NCBI RefSeq assembly: GCF_002979455.1
Contig: NZ_PCOU01000001.1
Location: forward strand, 310,001 to 374,000
Length of the DNA: 64,000 nucleotides
Direction: 5' to 3'
Origin: Chryseobacterium sp. MYb7
Lineage (GTDB): Bacteria > Bacteroidota > Bacteroidia > Flavobacteriales > Weeksellaceae
The translations under genes and the position numbers were made by a program. Under the pieces are notes generated by a model. It worked only from the letters and a program-made list of their open reading frames with translations. It ran no database searches and had not been told where the DNA came from. Below, piece after piece: positions 9,724 to 16,979 of the stretch (position 1 is its first letter; every line of letters begins with the position of its first letter).

Positions 9724-10230
9724 ATGGAATATTTTATCTACGCATTGAATCATACTTATACTGATGAATCCCATACTGATACTAAATTTCTCGGTTTTTC
9801 CAATAGTATTGAAGACTTGGAGGAGTTAAAATCTAAAGCAGTTATTCTACCCGGATTCAGAGATTATCCGGAATGTTTTGTTACAGATCATTATATTTTA
9901 GATAAAGTACACTGGAATGAAGGATTTGAAGAGGTGATAGGAGAGATTGGCCGTGATTACATTGAAAAAGGTGATGACATAGATGAAAATTGTATTTCAA
10001 TGAAAGGGCTAGGCTTAAATACTTTTTTCAGCGTAAGCCATTATTATACAATACACAAGTTTCTGGATGATGAAAGATATATTGGAGTATTTTCATCTTT
10101 AGAAAAAGCAGAAAATGCTATTGAGGAACTGAAAAACAAGCCTGGTTTTAGAGACCATCAAGATGATTTTAATATAAGTGAGCTTGATCTTGCAACACTT
10201 TTATGGAATACAGGATTTGGAAGCACATAA
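9724..10230 (+). CDS. Cytoplasmic protein with two DUF7336-like repeats
   Basis: 168 residues without signal or membrane segment. It contains a duplication. The first copy (about 23-70) has FLGFSNSIEDLEELK ... PGFRDYPECF ... LDKVHWNEGF; the second (about 119-166) has YIGVFSSLEKAENAIEELK ... PGFRDHQDDF ... LATLLWNTGF. This pattern of a hydrophobic strand, a helix and PGFrDyp then W-(T/N)-E/T-GF resembles the small DUF7336-type proteins found singly in many bacteria. Function is unknown. It stands between two terminators, so it is a single-gene unit. Confidence 0.7.
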   Translation: MEYFIYALNHTYTDESHTDTKFLGFSNSIEDLEELKSKAVILPGFRDYPECFVTDHYILDKVHWNEGFEEVIGEIGRDYIEKGDDIDENCISMKGLGLNTFFSVSHYYTIHKFLDDERYIGVFSSLEKAENAIEELKNKPGFRDHQDDFNISELDLATLLWNTGFGST

Positions 10231-10236
10231 AAAACA

Positions 10237-10264
10237 AAAACCACCGCATCAGCAGTGGTTTTTT
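10237..10264. terminator. Bidirectional terminator between convergent genes
   Basis: 11-bp stem with one mismatch on plus (a G-T pair on minus), flanked by A and T runs. It serves the genes ending at 10230 (plus) and 10273 (minus). Confidence 0.7.
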
Positions 10265-10272
10265 ATTTTCTT

Positions 10273-10824
10273 TTATTTAACTGTAATTGTTGGATCCCAG
10301 TAAAAGTATCCGTAAAGGATTTGTTTATTACTATCCTTAGGATCTAAAATATAAAGCCCAAACTGTACATAAAAGTTCTCTGTCCCAGTAGATCTTACTT
10401 TTGAATCGATACTGGCAAAGCTGATATCTGCAGAGGTTGCAGGGAGACCGTTTAAAGAGTTTACATCCGGTACAGCAGCTTGTTTTCTTCTAACAGAATT
10501 GTATACGAAATTATTAAAAACCTGATCTCCGGACCAGTATTTAATATTATAAATAATAACCGCGTCATCCGAATTCTGATAAATTGAAGTTCCTCTGAAT
10601 GAAACTACATCTCCGGCTCTTGCACTGAAGTTGAGGTCAGCAGAACCTTGTCCTGAAATAGCATTGGCATTTGAAACAATCATATGCTGGCTGTTGTGGT
10701 CAATTCCTACAGGTTTATTAGGATCTGTACTTGGATTTTTATATTTTTCCCGTACATAATCCGTGTCAATTACGATCAGGACATCTATTGCCTGACTGGA
10801 CGATTTAAGTTCTATATCTTCCAT
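10273..10824 (-). CDS. AidA/PixA-family inclusion-body protein
   Basis: 183 residues without signal peptide. It shows the family layout: an N-terminal strand with IDVLIVIDTDYVREKY, then GIDHNSQHMIVSN, a central RAGDVVSFRGTSIYQNSDDAVIIY segment, and a C-terminal GLYILDPKDSNKQILYGYFYWDP. PixA was described as a methionine-rich crystalline inclusion protein of Xenorhabdus, and AidA is linked to quorum-controlled virulence in Burkholderia and Ralstonia; the molecular role is unclear. This copy is methionine-poor, so it is AidA-like rather than a storage crystal protein (inference). It has its own terminator. Confidence 0.85.
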   Translation of the reverse strand: MEDIELKSSSQAIDVLIVIDTDYVREKYKNPSTDPNKPVGIDHNSQHMIVSNANAISGQGSADLNFSARAGDVVSFRGTSIYQNSDDAVIIYNIKYWSGDQVFNNFVYNSVRRKQAAVPDVNSLNGLPATSADISFASIDSKVRSTGTENFYVQFGLYILDPKDSNKQILYGYFYWDPTITVK

Positions 10825-11025
10825 GATATTTAGTTTTGTTTGGTGTTTTCTTACTCATTGGGCTTTTCAGATTCCGCCCCGTGATTAAAGTGATGCGGCT
10901 TCACCTGTTTGTAATTACTATACAAATGTACATTCCTGAAAATGAAAATATTAGAGTGAAAATGCTGAAATTTGAGATTACGTATTTGTACTTAATTAAT
11001 CTCTCTGAAGTGATTTTTTTTATTC

Positions 11026-11063
11026 CCAAAAAAATACCCTGAAAAGTTCAACTTTTCAGGGTA
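11026..11063 (-). terminator. Terminator of the DUF6702-like gene
   Basis: 14-bp perfect inverted repeat (11035-11048 with 11050-11063; the central bases form the loop) followed on the minus strand by a run of seven T. Confidence 0.85.
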
Positions 11064-11094
11064 CCCATTTATAATGGTTAAATCTAATTCACGT

Positions 11095-11565
11095 TTAAAA
11101 AGAAACCTCGTTTACTTCTTTTCCTCTTTGGAAGTTCATTGTTTTCTGGCTGCCTTTGTAGGCAATATTCACCAGATTGATCTGCTTAGGAAAAGCGCTT
11201 AAAAGGATCGTATTTTTAATCTTTAAGGTGCTGATATCCGAAACGCCTCCGGTTTCAAAATACACCCATACAGTTTCTCCGCTGACCTGACTTCCTGTGA
11301 AGGTAATCGTTTTAGGAGTGCCATTGACAAATACATCAAAATTATTGTTCACATATTTCTTTACCTCTGCTTCAAATCCTGCCGTACTAGGGTTGATTTT
11401 AATAGCGTCAGAGATATGGCTTGTATTCATTTTTGTGGTAAACTTCAATGTCTTGCTTCCATCAATATAGTCCACTTTGGTCATTGAAGAGAAAAAGTCT
11501 ACATACATAAAACTCATTAACACAAAAAATGTTAAAATTCCTGATATATATAAAAGTTTTTTCAT
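11095..11565 (-). CDS. Exported DUF6702-like protein
   Basis: 156 residues from the ATG at 11565 (MKKLLYISGILTFFVLMSFMY), chosen because it begins a normal signal or anchor segment; the frame extends 8 residues further to 11589. The mature part is a short beta-rich domain (DGSKTLKFTTKMNTSHISDAI ... VFVNGTPKTITFTGSQVSGETVWVYFE). The pattern resembles DUF6702 proteins, small periplasmic proteins of Flavobacteriia often found near metallopeptidases. No such peptidase is next to it here. Function is unknown. Confidence 0.7.
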   Translation of the reverse strand: MKKLLYISGILTFFVLMSFMYVDFFSSMTKVDYIDGSKTLKFTTKMNTSHISDAIKINPSTAGFEAEVKKYVNNNFDVFVNGTPKTITFTGSQVSGETVWVYFETGGVSDISTLKIKNTILLSAFPKQINLVNIAYKGSQKTMNFQRGKEVNEVSF

Positions 11566-11623
11566 CTTAATTAATAGATTTACAATCATGCTTGCTAGTT
11601 TTAAGTCACAAATAATATGCCAA

Positions 11624-12376
11624 TTAGAAATTTACATTCACAGAATATTTATCATAAAAAGCCTTAATGTGTGCTACAGCCTCATCAGCAGTATCTACCA
11701 CACGATAAAGATCGAGATCATCTTCAGCAATCATGCCTTCTTTTAACAGAGTGGCCTTGAACCAATCCAATAATCCTCCCCAAAATTCACTTCCTACCAA
11801 AACAATTGGGAATTTTCCAATTTTGTTGGTTTGAATCAGGGTCATCGCCTCAGTAAGCTCATCCAAAGTACCAAAACCTCCCGGCATTACTACGAATCCC
11901 TGAGAATATTTTACAAACATTACTTTTCTTACGAAAAAGTAATCAAAATTCATGGAGTAAGATTTGTTGATATAAGGATTAAAATGCTGTTCAAAAGGAA
12001 GATCAATATTAAGTCCGATAGATTTTCCCTTTGCATTAAAAGCACCTTTATTTCCTGCTTCCATAACCCCAGGACCGCCTCCGGTGATAATTCCGAAGCC
12101 TAGTTTGGTGATTTTTTCAGCAATATCTACCGCCATTTCATAATATTTGTTCTCCGGTTTCAGTCGGGCAGAACCAAATATAGAAACACACGGGCCGATT
12201 TTAGCCAGTTTTTCATATCCGTCTACAAATTCAGCCATGACCTTGAAGACCATCCAGCTGTCTTTAGCAATTGTCTCGTCCCAGGTTTTTTGTCTGAAAC
12301 TGTTGTGTAGTTTTGTTTCGTTAATGTCAAGTTCCGGATTTACTAAACTTTCATCCCTCGTTCCATCAATTTCCAT
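11624..12376 (-). CDS. LOG-family (lysine-decarboxylase-like, TIGR00730) protein
   Basis: 250 residues. A Rossmann-type fold is shown by FGSAR at 67-71, GGGPGVMEAGNKGA at 99-112 and the family signature PGGFGTLDE at 165-173. Characterised members are cytokinin riboside 5'-phosphate phosphoribohydrolases that cleave nucleoside monophosphates to base and ribose phosphate; bacterial physiological roles are mostly undetermined. It lies 8 nt downstream of the MurU-like gene and is probably translated from the same mRNA. Whether it takes part in sugar-nucleotide metabolism with those neighbours is unknown. Confidence 0.9.
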   Translation of the reverse strand: MEIDGTRDESLVNPELDINETKLHNSFRQKTWDETIAKDSWMVFKVMAEFVDGYEKLAKIGPCVSIFGSARLKPENKYYEMAVDIAEKITKLGFGIITGGGPGVMEAGNKGAFNAKGKSIGLNIDLPFEQHFNPYINKSYSMNFDYFFVRKVMFVKYSQGFVVMPGGFGTLDELTEAMTLIQTNKIGKFPIVLVGSEFWGGLLDWFKATLLKEGMIAEDDLDLYRVVDTADEAVAHIKAFYDKYSVNVNF

Positions 12377-12384
12377 TGCAAAAT

Positions 12385-13098
12385 TTATTTAAAATGTTTT
12401 TCGGCTTCTATTATGGACGAAGGTCTTCCAACATCAATAAGAATACTGTCATGTACAAAACCATGTATGTGCTCGGTCTGCATCAGATCCAGATATTCTT
12501 CCATAACAGAAAATTTGCCTGTTCTTTTTATTTTTTCAAAGATGACAGGATTGATGCAGTGAATTCCGCTGAAAGCTAGAGCTTTAAAGCCTTTATTGAA
12601 TTCTGCCAGCCTTTGTTCACCTGTTTGAACATTCAGCCAGCCTCTCAAAACCAAATCATCATTGAAAAGGAGTTTTCTCGAACTCTCTCTGTCCGAAACC
12701 GCTAAAGTAGCAAAATCTTTTATCTTTTTGTGGTATTCTACCAATGCATTGATGTTCAGGTCTGTAAGAATATCAGCATTCATGATTAAAAAATCTTCTC
12801 CATGATCAAGAAATTTTCTTGCAAAAATCAAGCCGCCACCTGTTTCAAGGAGTTCATTGGTCTCATCAGAGATTTCAATCTTGCATCCGAAATTATTATT
12901 TTTATTTAAAAAATGAACAATCTGATCTCCAAAATGATGAATGTTGATGACAAAATCATTTATTCCGAAACTTTTCAGGTATTTGATATTTCTTTCCAGA
13001 AGCGGAACTTCGTTTACTTTGGCCAACGCTTTTGGATGGTGGTCTGTAAACGGTTTAAGCCTGGTTCCTTTTCCTGCTGCGAAAATTAGAGCTTTCAT
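12385..13098 (-). CDS. MurU-like sugar-1-phosphate nucleotidyltransferase
   Basis: 237 residues, the size of stand-alone MurNAc-1-phosphate uridylyltransferases. The nucleotide-binding signature AAGKGTRLKPFT at 7-18 is followed by PKAL (22-25), ETGGGL (85-90) and NAD (107-109, metal-binding Asp). There is no left-handed beta-helix acyltransferase domain, which separates it from GlmU and GlmU-like enzymes. The kinase and RapZ-domain genes upstream support a MurU role: UDP-MurNAc from MurNAc-1-P, bypassing de novo synthesis and fosfomycin. The substrate is inferred from context; a mannose-1-P or glucose-1-P enzyme is the alternative. Confidence 0.8.
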   Translation of the reverse strand: MKALIFAAGKGTRLKPFTDHHPKALAKVNEVPLLERNIKYLKSFGINDFVINIHHFGDQIVHFLNKNNNFGCKIEISDETNELLETGGGLIFARKFLDHGEDFLIMNADILTDLNINALVEYHKKIKDFATLAVSDRESSRKLLFNDDLVLRGWLNVQTGEQRLAEFNKGFKALAFSGIHCINPVIFEKIKRTGKFSVMEEYLDLMQTEHIHGFVHDSILIDVGRPSSIIEAEKHFK

Positions 13099-13106
13099 AA
13101 TATTAT

Positions 13107-13179
13107 AAGTAATGAGTGATTGGTAATGAGTAATATAAGTATAATTAGAAAATTACTTATTGCTCATTACTGATTACTA
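13107..13179. repeat. Imperfect inverted intergenic repeat built from GTAATGAG-like units
   Basis: The arms 13107-13134 and 13151-13179 match in about 21 of 27 positions as reverse complements, and each arm is itself made of short TAATGAGT/TAATCAGT units. The right arm supplies the last codons and the stop of the RapZ-domain gene. It looks like a miniature REP-type element between operon genes. Confidence 0.6.
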
Positions 13180-13583
13180 ATGTTCAGTTGTGGTTGTTCA
13201 TCGTGATGAAGAGTTACCTCTGTTCCTTCAGGATATTTTTCTTTGATAAATTCTGCAATTTTGATAGCGGAATATACGGATCTGTGCTGCCCGCCAGTAC
13301 ATCCGAAATTAATTTGCAGATGCTCAAAGCCTCTTGCAAGGTAGTCGTCAATATTAATGGAAACAAGAGATTTTATCAGTTCTAAAAACTTTGGCATTTC
13401 CGTTTTTGTTTCCAGATATTCCTGAACTCCAATGTCATTTCCGGTCTGGATTTTATATTCTTCGATTCTTCCTGGATTTAAAATTCCACGACAGTCAAAC
13501 GCGAAACCTCCGCCATTTCCTGAATTGTCTTTAGGAATTCCTCCTTTTTTGTAAGAAAAACTGTGTATCTCGATGTTTAGCAT
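13167..13583 (-). CDS. Stand-alone RapZ C-terminal domain protein
   Basis: 138 residues corresponding only to the C-terminal half of RapZ, without its N-terminal P-loop kinase-like domain. Diagnostic stretches are SFSYKKGGIP (8-17), FDCRGILNPG (29-38) and FGCTGGQHRSV (93-103). In E. coli this half binds glucosamine-6-phosphate and the regulatory RNA partners that set GlmS levels. Here it lies between an amino-sugar kinase-like gene and a MurU-like gene, suggesting a sensor or regulator of amino-sugar flux (inference). The last residues (NISNQ) and the stop are encoded inside an intergenic repeat, so the native C-terminus may have been altered. Confidence 0.88.
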   Translation of the reverse strand: MLNIEIHSFSYKKGGIPKDNSGNGGGFAFDCRGILNPGRIEEYKIQTGNDIGVQEYLETKTEMPKFLELIKSLVSINIDDYLARGFEHLQINFGCTGGQHRSVYSAIKIAEFIKEKYPEGTEVTLHHDEQPQLNISNQ

Positions 13584-13662
13584 ATTTTCTATATAATTTT
13601 TAAACCATTAAGGCTTATTTAGCTATCTTAAAATTGCTTCGTATTGGCTCAGATATTTCGAT

Positions 13663-13688
13663 CTGTCAGTCTGAGCGGAGCCGAAGAC
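13663..13688. repeat. Flavobacterial intergenic repeat (GTCAGTCTGAGCGGAG type)
   Basis: The sequence CTGTCAGTCTGAGCGGAGCC continued by GAAGAC is, from memory, a common dispersed element in Flavobacteriia, usually with GGAGTC in place of GGAGCC. It directly abuts the stop codon (13689-13691) of the upstream kinase-like gene. Only this copy is seen in the window. Confidence 0.5.
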
Positions 13689-14708
13689 TTACTTATTTAT
13701 AATTTCCTCAATTTTTTGCTTTGCCTTTTCTGATGTCAGCTGCTGAATTACTTTCTTCAGTTCCGGATAATGATCCATCAGTTCCCATGTATCAGCAAAT
13801 TGGGTGATATTCTGGATTCCTTTTTCAAGACTGGCGATGAAATGTTGCTTTCTTTGAATCAATCCTCGGAATCCATAAGCTCCTAAAACCTGTAAAAATC
13901 TCATCATCTGAATGGGCATCACTGCATTTTTCAGTTGAATTCTTGTTTCAGAATCTTCGAACTGCTGAATATAGAATTCCAGCATTTCCTGTTTGAAATC
14001 TTTCGGGAAATTGGCTTTAGCTTGAAAAAGAAAAGAGATGACATCGTATAGTAATGGTCCCTTCATGGCGGATTGATAATCAATGAAAGAAACTTCATTT
14101 TTTTCATTCACCATAATATTTCTTGCCTGAAAATCACGGATCATAATTCCTTTAGGTTCAAGATTTTCAACGAGTGCTGCAATCTTTTTGAACTCTTTCA
14201 GGAGTGTTGATTTGTGGTATTCAAGTTCCAGAACATCAGCCACGAAATTTTTAAAATAATAAAGATCATGAATCACGGGAAGTTCATCATAACTTTCATA
14301 TTCAAAGGTTCTTGAAAAATCAATTTTCCCCTGTGTTTGTATCTGCAGTTGGAAAAGCCTTTCTAAGGTCTGTTGTACCAAAGCTCTTACAGTTGGAGAT
14401 AATTGTTCCTTTGTAATTACCTCGGAAAGTGTTTGTTGGCCCAAAAACTCCTGAATGTACATCTTTCTGTCATCAGTAACAGCAAGAATGGAAGGCGTAT
14501 TAAGGTTCAGACTTGAAAATATTTCAGAATAATAAAGGAAACTTTCATTTTCCGGAATATTCTCATTGTAGGTGATGATGTATCTTTCAGAACCGGCTGC
14601 GGCCAGAAAATTGACCCTAGCAGAGCCGCTTTGAGCTAATGTGACGAATTCGGAAGATTTTTTACCCAAATGGTTTTCAAAAAATCGTTTTGCGTTTTCA
14701 GAAGTCAT
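13689..14708 (-). CDS. Aminoglycoside-phosphotransferase-fold kinase, AmgK-like
   Basis: 339 residues, the size of AmgK, the anomeric MurNAc/GlcNAc kinase. The N-lobe spans about 1-115; the catalytic loop is IMIRDFQARNIMV near 186-198 with the base Asp in RDFQARN; the metal-binding Asp lies in FIDYQSA near 206-212. The R-D-x-x-x-x-N loop departs from the HGDxHxxN of antibiotic kinases and fits the AmgK branch. With the MurU-like gene two positions downstream it would convert MurNAc to MurNAc-1-P and then UDP-MurNAc in the cytoplasm. The assignment rests on fold plus context. It is probably the first gene of the operon; a -7 box is at 14719-14726. Confidence 0.8.
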   Translation of the reverse strand: MTSENAKRFFENHLGKKSSEFVTLAQSGSARVNFLAAAGSERYIITYNENIPENESFLYYSEIFSSLNLNTPSILAVTDDRKMYIQEFLGQQTLSEVITKEQLSPTVRALVQQTLERLFQLQIQTQGKIDFSRTFEYESYDELPVIHDLYYFKNFVADVLELEYHKSTLLKEFKKIAALVENLEPKGIMIRDFQARNIMVNEKNEVSFIDYQSAMKGPLLYDVISFLFQAKANFPKDFKQEMLEFYIQQFEDSETRIQLKNAVMPIQMMRFLQVLGAYGFRGLIQRKQHFIASLEKGIQNITQFADTWELMDHYPELKKVIQQLTSEKAKQKIEEIINK

Positions 14709-14718
14709 AATATGGAAA

Positions 14719-14726
14719 CAAATATA
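14719..14726 (-). promoter_or_regulatory. Candidate -7 box for the kinase/RapZ-domain/MurU/LOG operon
   Basis: TATATTTG on the minus strand, 10 nt before the ATG at 14708. No clear TTG at -33. Confidence 0.35.
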
Positions 14727-14924
14727 CTAAATTAACATGAGTTGGAAATAATCGTTTAAAGAACTGATATATAATGAAAAAAGAGGATTGCTATCAGGCT
14801 GTAAAATATTGATTTTATTAAATGTTTTTGAGAAAATTATTGCGTTTTATCTAGATAATTATCGGTTTTGGTTTTTGATTTTTAACTTTCTTTATTCAAA
14901 TTCAGGATATTACATGCTAATTTT

Positions 14925-14932
14925 TATCTTTG
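14925..14932 (+). promoter_or_regulatory. -7 box of xrtF, predicting a leaderless mRNA
   Basis: TATCTTTG ends exactly 4 nt before the xrtF ATG (14937), so transcription would start at or within a base or two of the start codon. No clear TTG -33 element. Confidence 0.45.
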
Positions 14933-14936
14933 CATT

Positions 14937-15467
14937 ATGTTGAAAGACTTTAAACCTGTTTTAGGTATTTTATTGCGTTTTATTATTGTTTATCTGGTGC
15001 TGCTTTTTGCCTACCAGCTTTATTTGAATAGCGGTAAAGATTCCGGTTTGGATCCTTTCTCAAGGATCATTGCTAATCAGGTAACGTCTATACAGAATGT
15101 AATAGGATATCCTACGCAGCTTTATGATGATGTAAGGAATGAACAGGTTTGGTTTTATGTCAAAGAAAGATATGAAACCAGAATGGTGGAAGGCTGCAAT
15201 GCTATTTCTGTCATTATCCTGTTTGTGTCTTTTGTTTTCGCATTTTACAAGGGATCAAAAACTTTTGTTTTTGTGGGAGTAGGATTGGTTTTATTGTATG
15301 TGATGAACCTTTTGAGAATTGTTGGACTGAATATCGTGATGGCTGATTATAAAGAGTATGGAAAGATATTTCACGATTTCATTTTCCCGGCTGTTATTTA
15401 TGGAACTGTTGTGCTACTTTGGCTGGTTTGGATTAAATTTTTTGCTTTAAAACATGAAAATTCTTAA
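14937..15467 (+). CDS. xrtF: Exosortase family protein XrtF
   Basis: 176 residues with several membrane segments (about 8-28, 88-104, 108-130 and 147-170). Exosortases are membrane transpeptidase-like enzymes that process proteins bearing C-terminal sorting tags. The catalytic triad can be seen: Cys87 in VEGCNAISV, Arg127 in NLLRIVG and His146 in FHDFIFP. Size and sequence fit the short flavobacterial XrtF type. The partner gene overlaps the last 14 nt. No PEP-CTERM-like tag is apparent on proteins in the window, so substrates are elsewhere or unrecognised. Confidence 0.9.
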   Translation: MLKDFKPVLGILLRFIIVYLVLLFAYQLYLNSGKDSGLDPFSRIIANQVTSIQNVIGYPTQLYDDVRNEQVWFYVKERYETRMVEGCNAISVIILFVSFVFAFYKGSKTFVFVGVGLVLLYVMNLLRIVGLNIVMADYKEYGKIFHDFIFPAVIYGTVVLLWLVWIKFFALKHENS

Positions 15468-15900
15468 TTGGCTTCTGATTATAATAGGAATCTGTGGATT
15501 GATAGGAGTGAGAGTTCTGGAGGATACTCTTTTCTATGATCCTTTCCTTAACTACTTTCATGAAGCAAATAAAAATATTGAATTCCCTGCATTTGAATGG
15601 GGAAAACTGATTGGAGGGCATCTGTTTAGGTTTCTTTTGAATCTTCTGTTTTCCTGCATGATTATTCATGGGTTATTTCGAAATAAACAATGGACATTGC
15701 AGGGAGCTGTGATGATTACGATTGTATTTATAATCTCTCTGCCAATTTATCTATATTGCATTTCAGACAAATTCGAGATAGGTTATCTTTTTTCTTTTTA
15801 TATGAGAAGATTTGTTATCCAGCCTTTGATTATCCTTTTGATTGTTCCGATGTTCTATTATAGAAAGCAGATGATTGGTAAAGAAAGTGTAGGAAATTAG
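15454..15900 (+). CDS. Exosortase F system-associated membrane protein
   Basis: 148 residues with four to five hydrophobic segments (about 5-20, 50-70, 80-100, 105-120 and 125-140). It matches in size and position the protein family that accompanies xrtF (TIGR04127 as I recall). Its ATG lies inside the xrtF 3' end (14-nt overlap in another frame), indicating translational coupling. It may help XrtF recognise or release its substrate; the biochemical role is unknown. Confidence 0.85.
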   Translation: MKILNWLLIIIGICGLIGVRVLEDTLFYDPFLNYFHEANKNIEFPAFEWGKLIGGHLFRFLLNLLFSCMIIHGLFRNKQWTLQGAVMITIVFIISLPIYLYCISDKFEIGYLFSFYMRRFVIQPLIILLIVPMFYYRKQMIGKESVGN

Positions 15901-15921
15901 GAAGATTATTGTTTCTATAAG

Positions 15922-16920
15922 CTATTCTACAGTGTGTTTATCTACACTGGTTACATTTTCCGGAGTCCATTCTATGCGTTTTACAAATTCTTTTTCCCGG
16001 ACAGGGCATTCTTTGATTTGGCAGATTGAACATGATATGGGTTTACAGTCGTCCATATGGAAATTAAACTCAATAGTTCGTTTAATGTTTTTCGCAAGAA
16101 GAATTATTACTTTTTCCATTTCGCCATGGGCATCCCGAAGATCATAATACCAAGGAAGTGTAATATGAGCATCAATATGCAAAGAAGAACCAAACTGCTG
16201 AATTTTCATATTGTGTACATCAATCCATTCTACGTGTCTATTTTCTTCAAGAATTCTAATGACCTGATTTAATATTTCAGGATCCTGTTCATCCATTATG
16301 CCACTTAAAGATTTTCGGACGATTTTGTAGCCTACAAATATGATATAAAGTCCGAAAGTAAGTGCTACCACAGAGTCTAGCCAATAAATTTTAGTGAAAT
16401 AAACAATGATTAAACTGGCAACCACTCCAAGGGTCGTAATCGTATCAGACTGTAGGTGTTTACCGGATGAAATGAGAACCAGAGAGTTTTCTCTTTCTCC
16501 TTTTTTTATGGAAATATATCCCAGAAGATAGTTGATAATGGCTGTGGCTGCGATAATCCATATTCCCAGATCAATTTTACTCAGTGTTTTTCCTACAATA
16601 AGACTGTGAATTCCTTCATAGATGATCATAACGCCGGCTATGGCAATCAAAGCTCCTTCAATACCGGAAGTCACGAATTCTACTTTTCCGTGGCCATACG
16701 GGTGGTCGTCATCTTTAGGTTTGGCCGCAAGATGGAGAGAATACAATCCCATGAATGCACTGATGACATTGACGATACTTTCCATGGCATCGGAAAATAC
16801 AGCGTCGGAATTGGTAAGTTTCCAGGCAATAATCTTTCCGATAAAAAGGATGATTCCAAACACGGCAATAAGTTTTTGAAATCCTATTTTCTCTTTGTGG
16901 GTATTTTTCTGGGTAGTCAT
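15922..16920 (-). CDS. Cation diffusion facilitator family transporter
   Basis: 332 residues. The N-terminal part has six membrane segments (about 17-300 in total with the loops), with metal-site motifs SDAMESIVN (43-51, Asp44) in TM2 and HLQSD in TM5, the DDDHPYGHGKVE loop (70-81) and a C-terminal cytoplasmic regulatory domain (about 210-332) containing HVEWIDVHNMKIQQFGSSLHIDAH. Such proteins export Zn2+, Mn2+, Fe2+ or Co2+ by proton exchange; the metal cannot be told from sequence. The Cys-rich tail (CKPISCSICQIKECP) is unusual and may bind metal. It lies downstream of asd but behind a terminator. Confidence 0.9.
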   Translation of the reverse strand: MTTQKNTHKEKIGFQKLIAVFGIILFIGKIIAWKLTNSDAVFSDAMESIVNVISAFMGLYSLHLAAKPKDDDHPYGHGKVEFVTSGIEGALIAIAGVMIIYEGIHSLIVGKTLSKIDLGIWIIAATAIINYLLGYISIKKGERENSLVLISSGKHLQSDTITTLGVVASLIIVYFTKIYWLDSVVALTFGLYIIFVGYKIVRKSLSGIMDEQDPEILNQVIRILEENRHVEWIDVHNMKIQQFGSSLHIDAHITLPWYYDLRDAHGEMEKVIILLAKNIKRTIEFNFHMDDCKPISCSICQIKECPVREKEFVKRIEWTPENVTSVDKHTVE

Positions 16921-16933
16921 ATGAAGAGTTTGA

Positions 16934-16962
16934 TAAAAAAAAGAATCTCAATTTTGAGACTC
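16934..16962 (-). terminator. Terminator of asd
   Basis: 8- to 9-bp stem (16943-16950 with 16955-16962, one G-T pair on minus) followed on minus by eight T. Confidence 0.75.
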
Positions 16963-16979
16963 TTTTTTATTTTGTTAGT

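Noticed and set aside
10836..11042. Plus-strand frame of 68 codons in the gap between two minus-strand genes.
   Set aside because: No ribosome-binding site or promoter box, odd composition, and it runs into the terminator of the convergent gene at 11035-11063.
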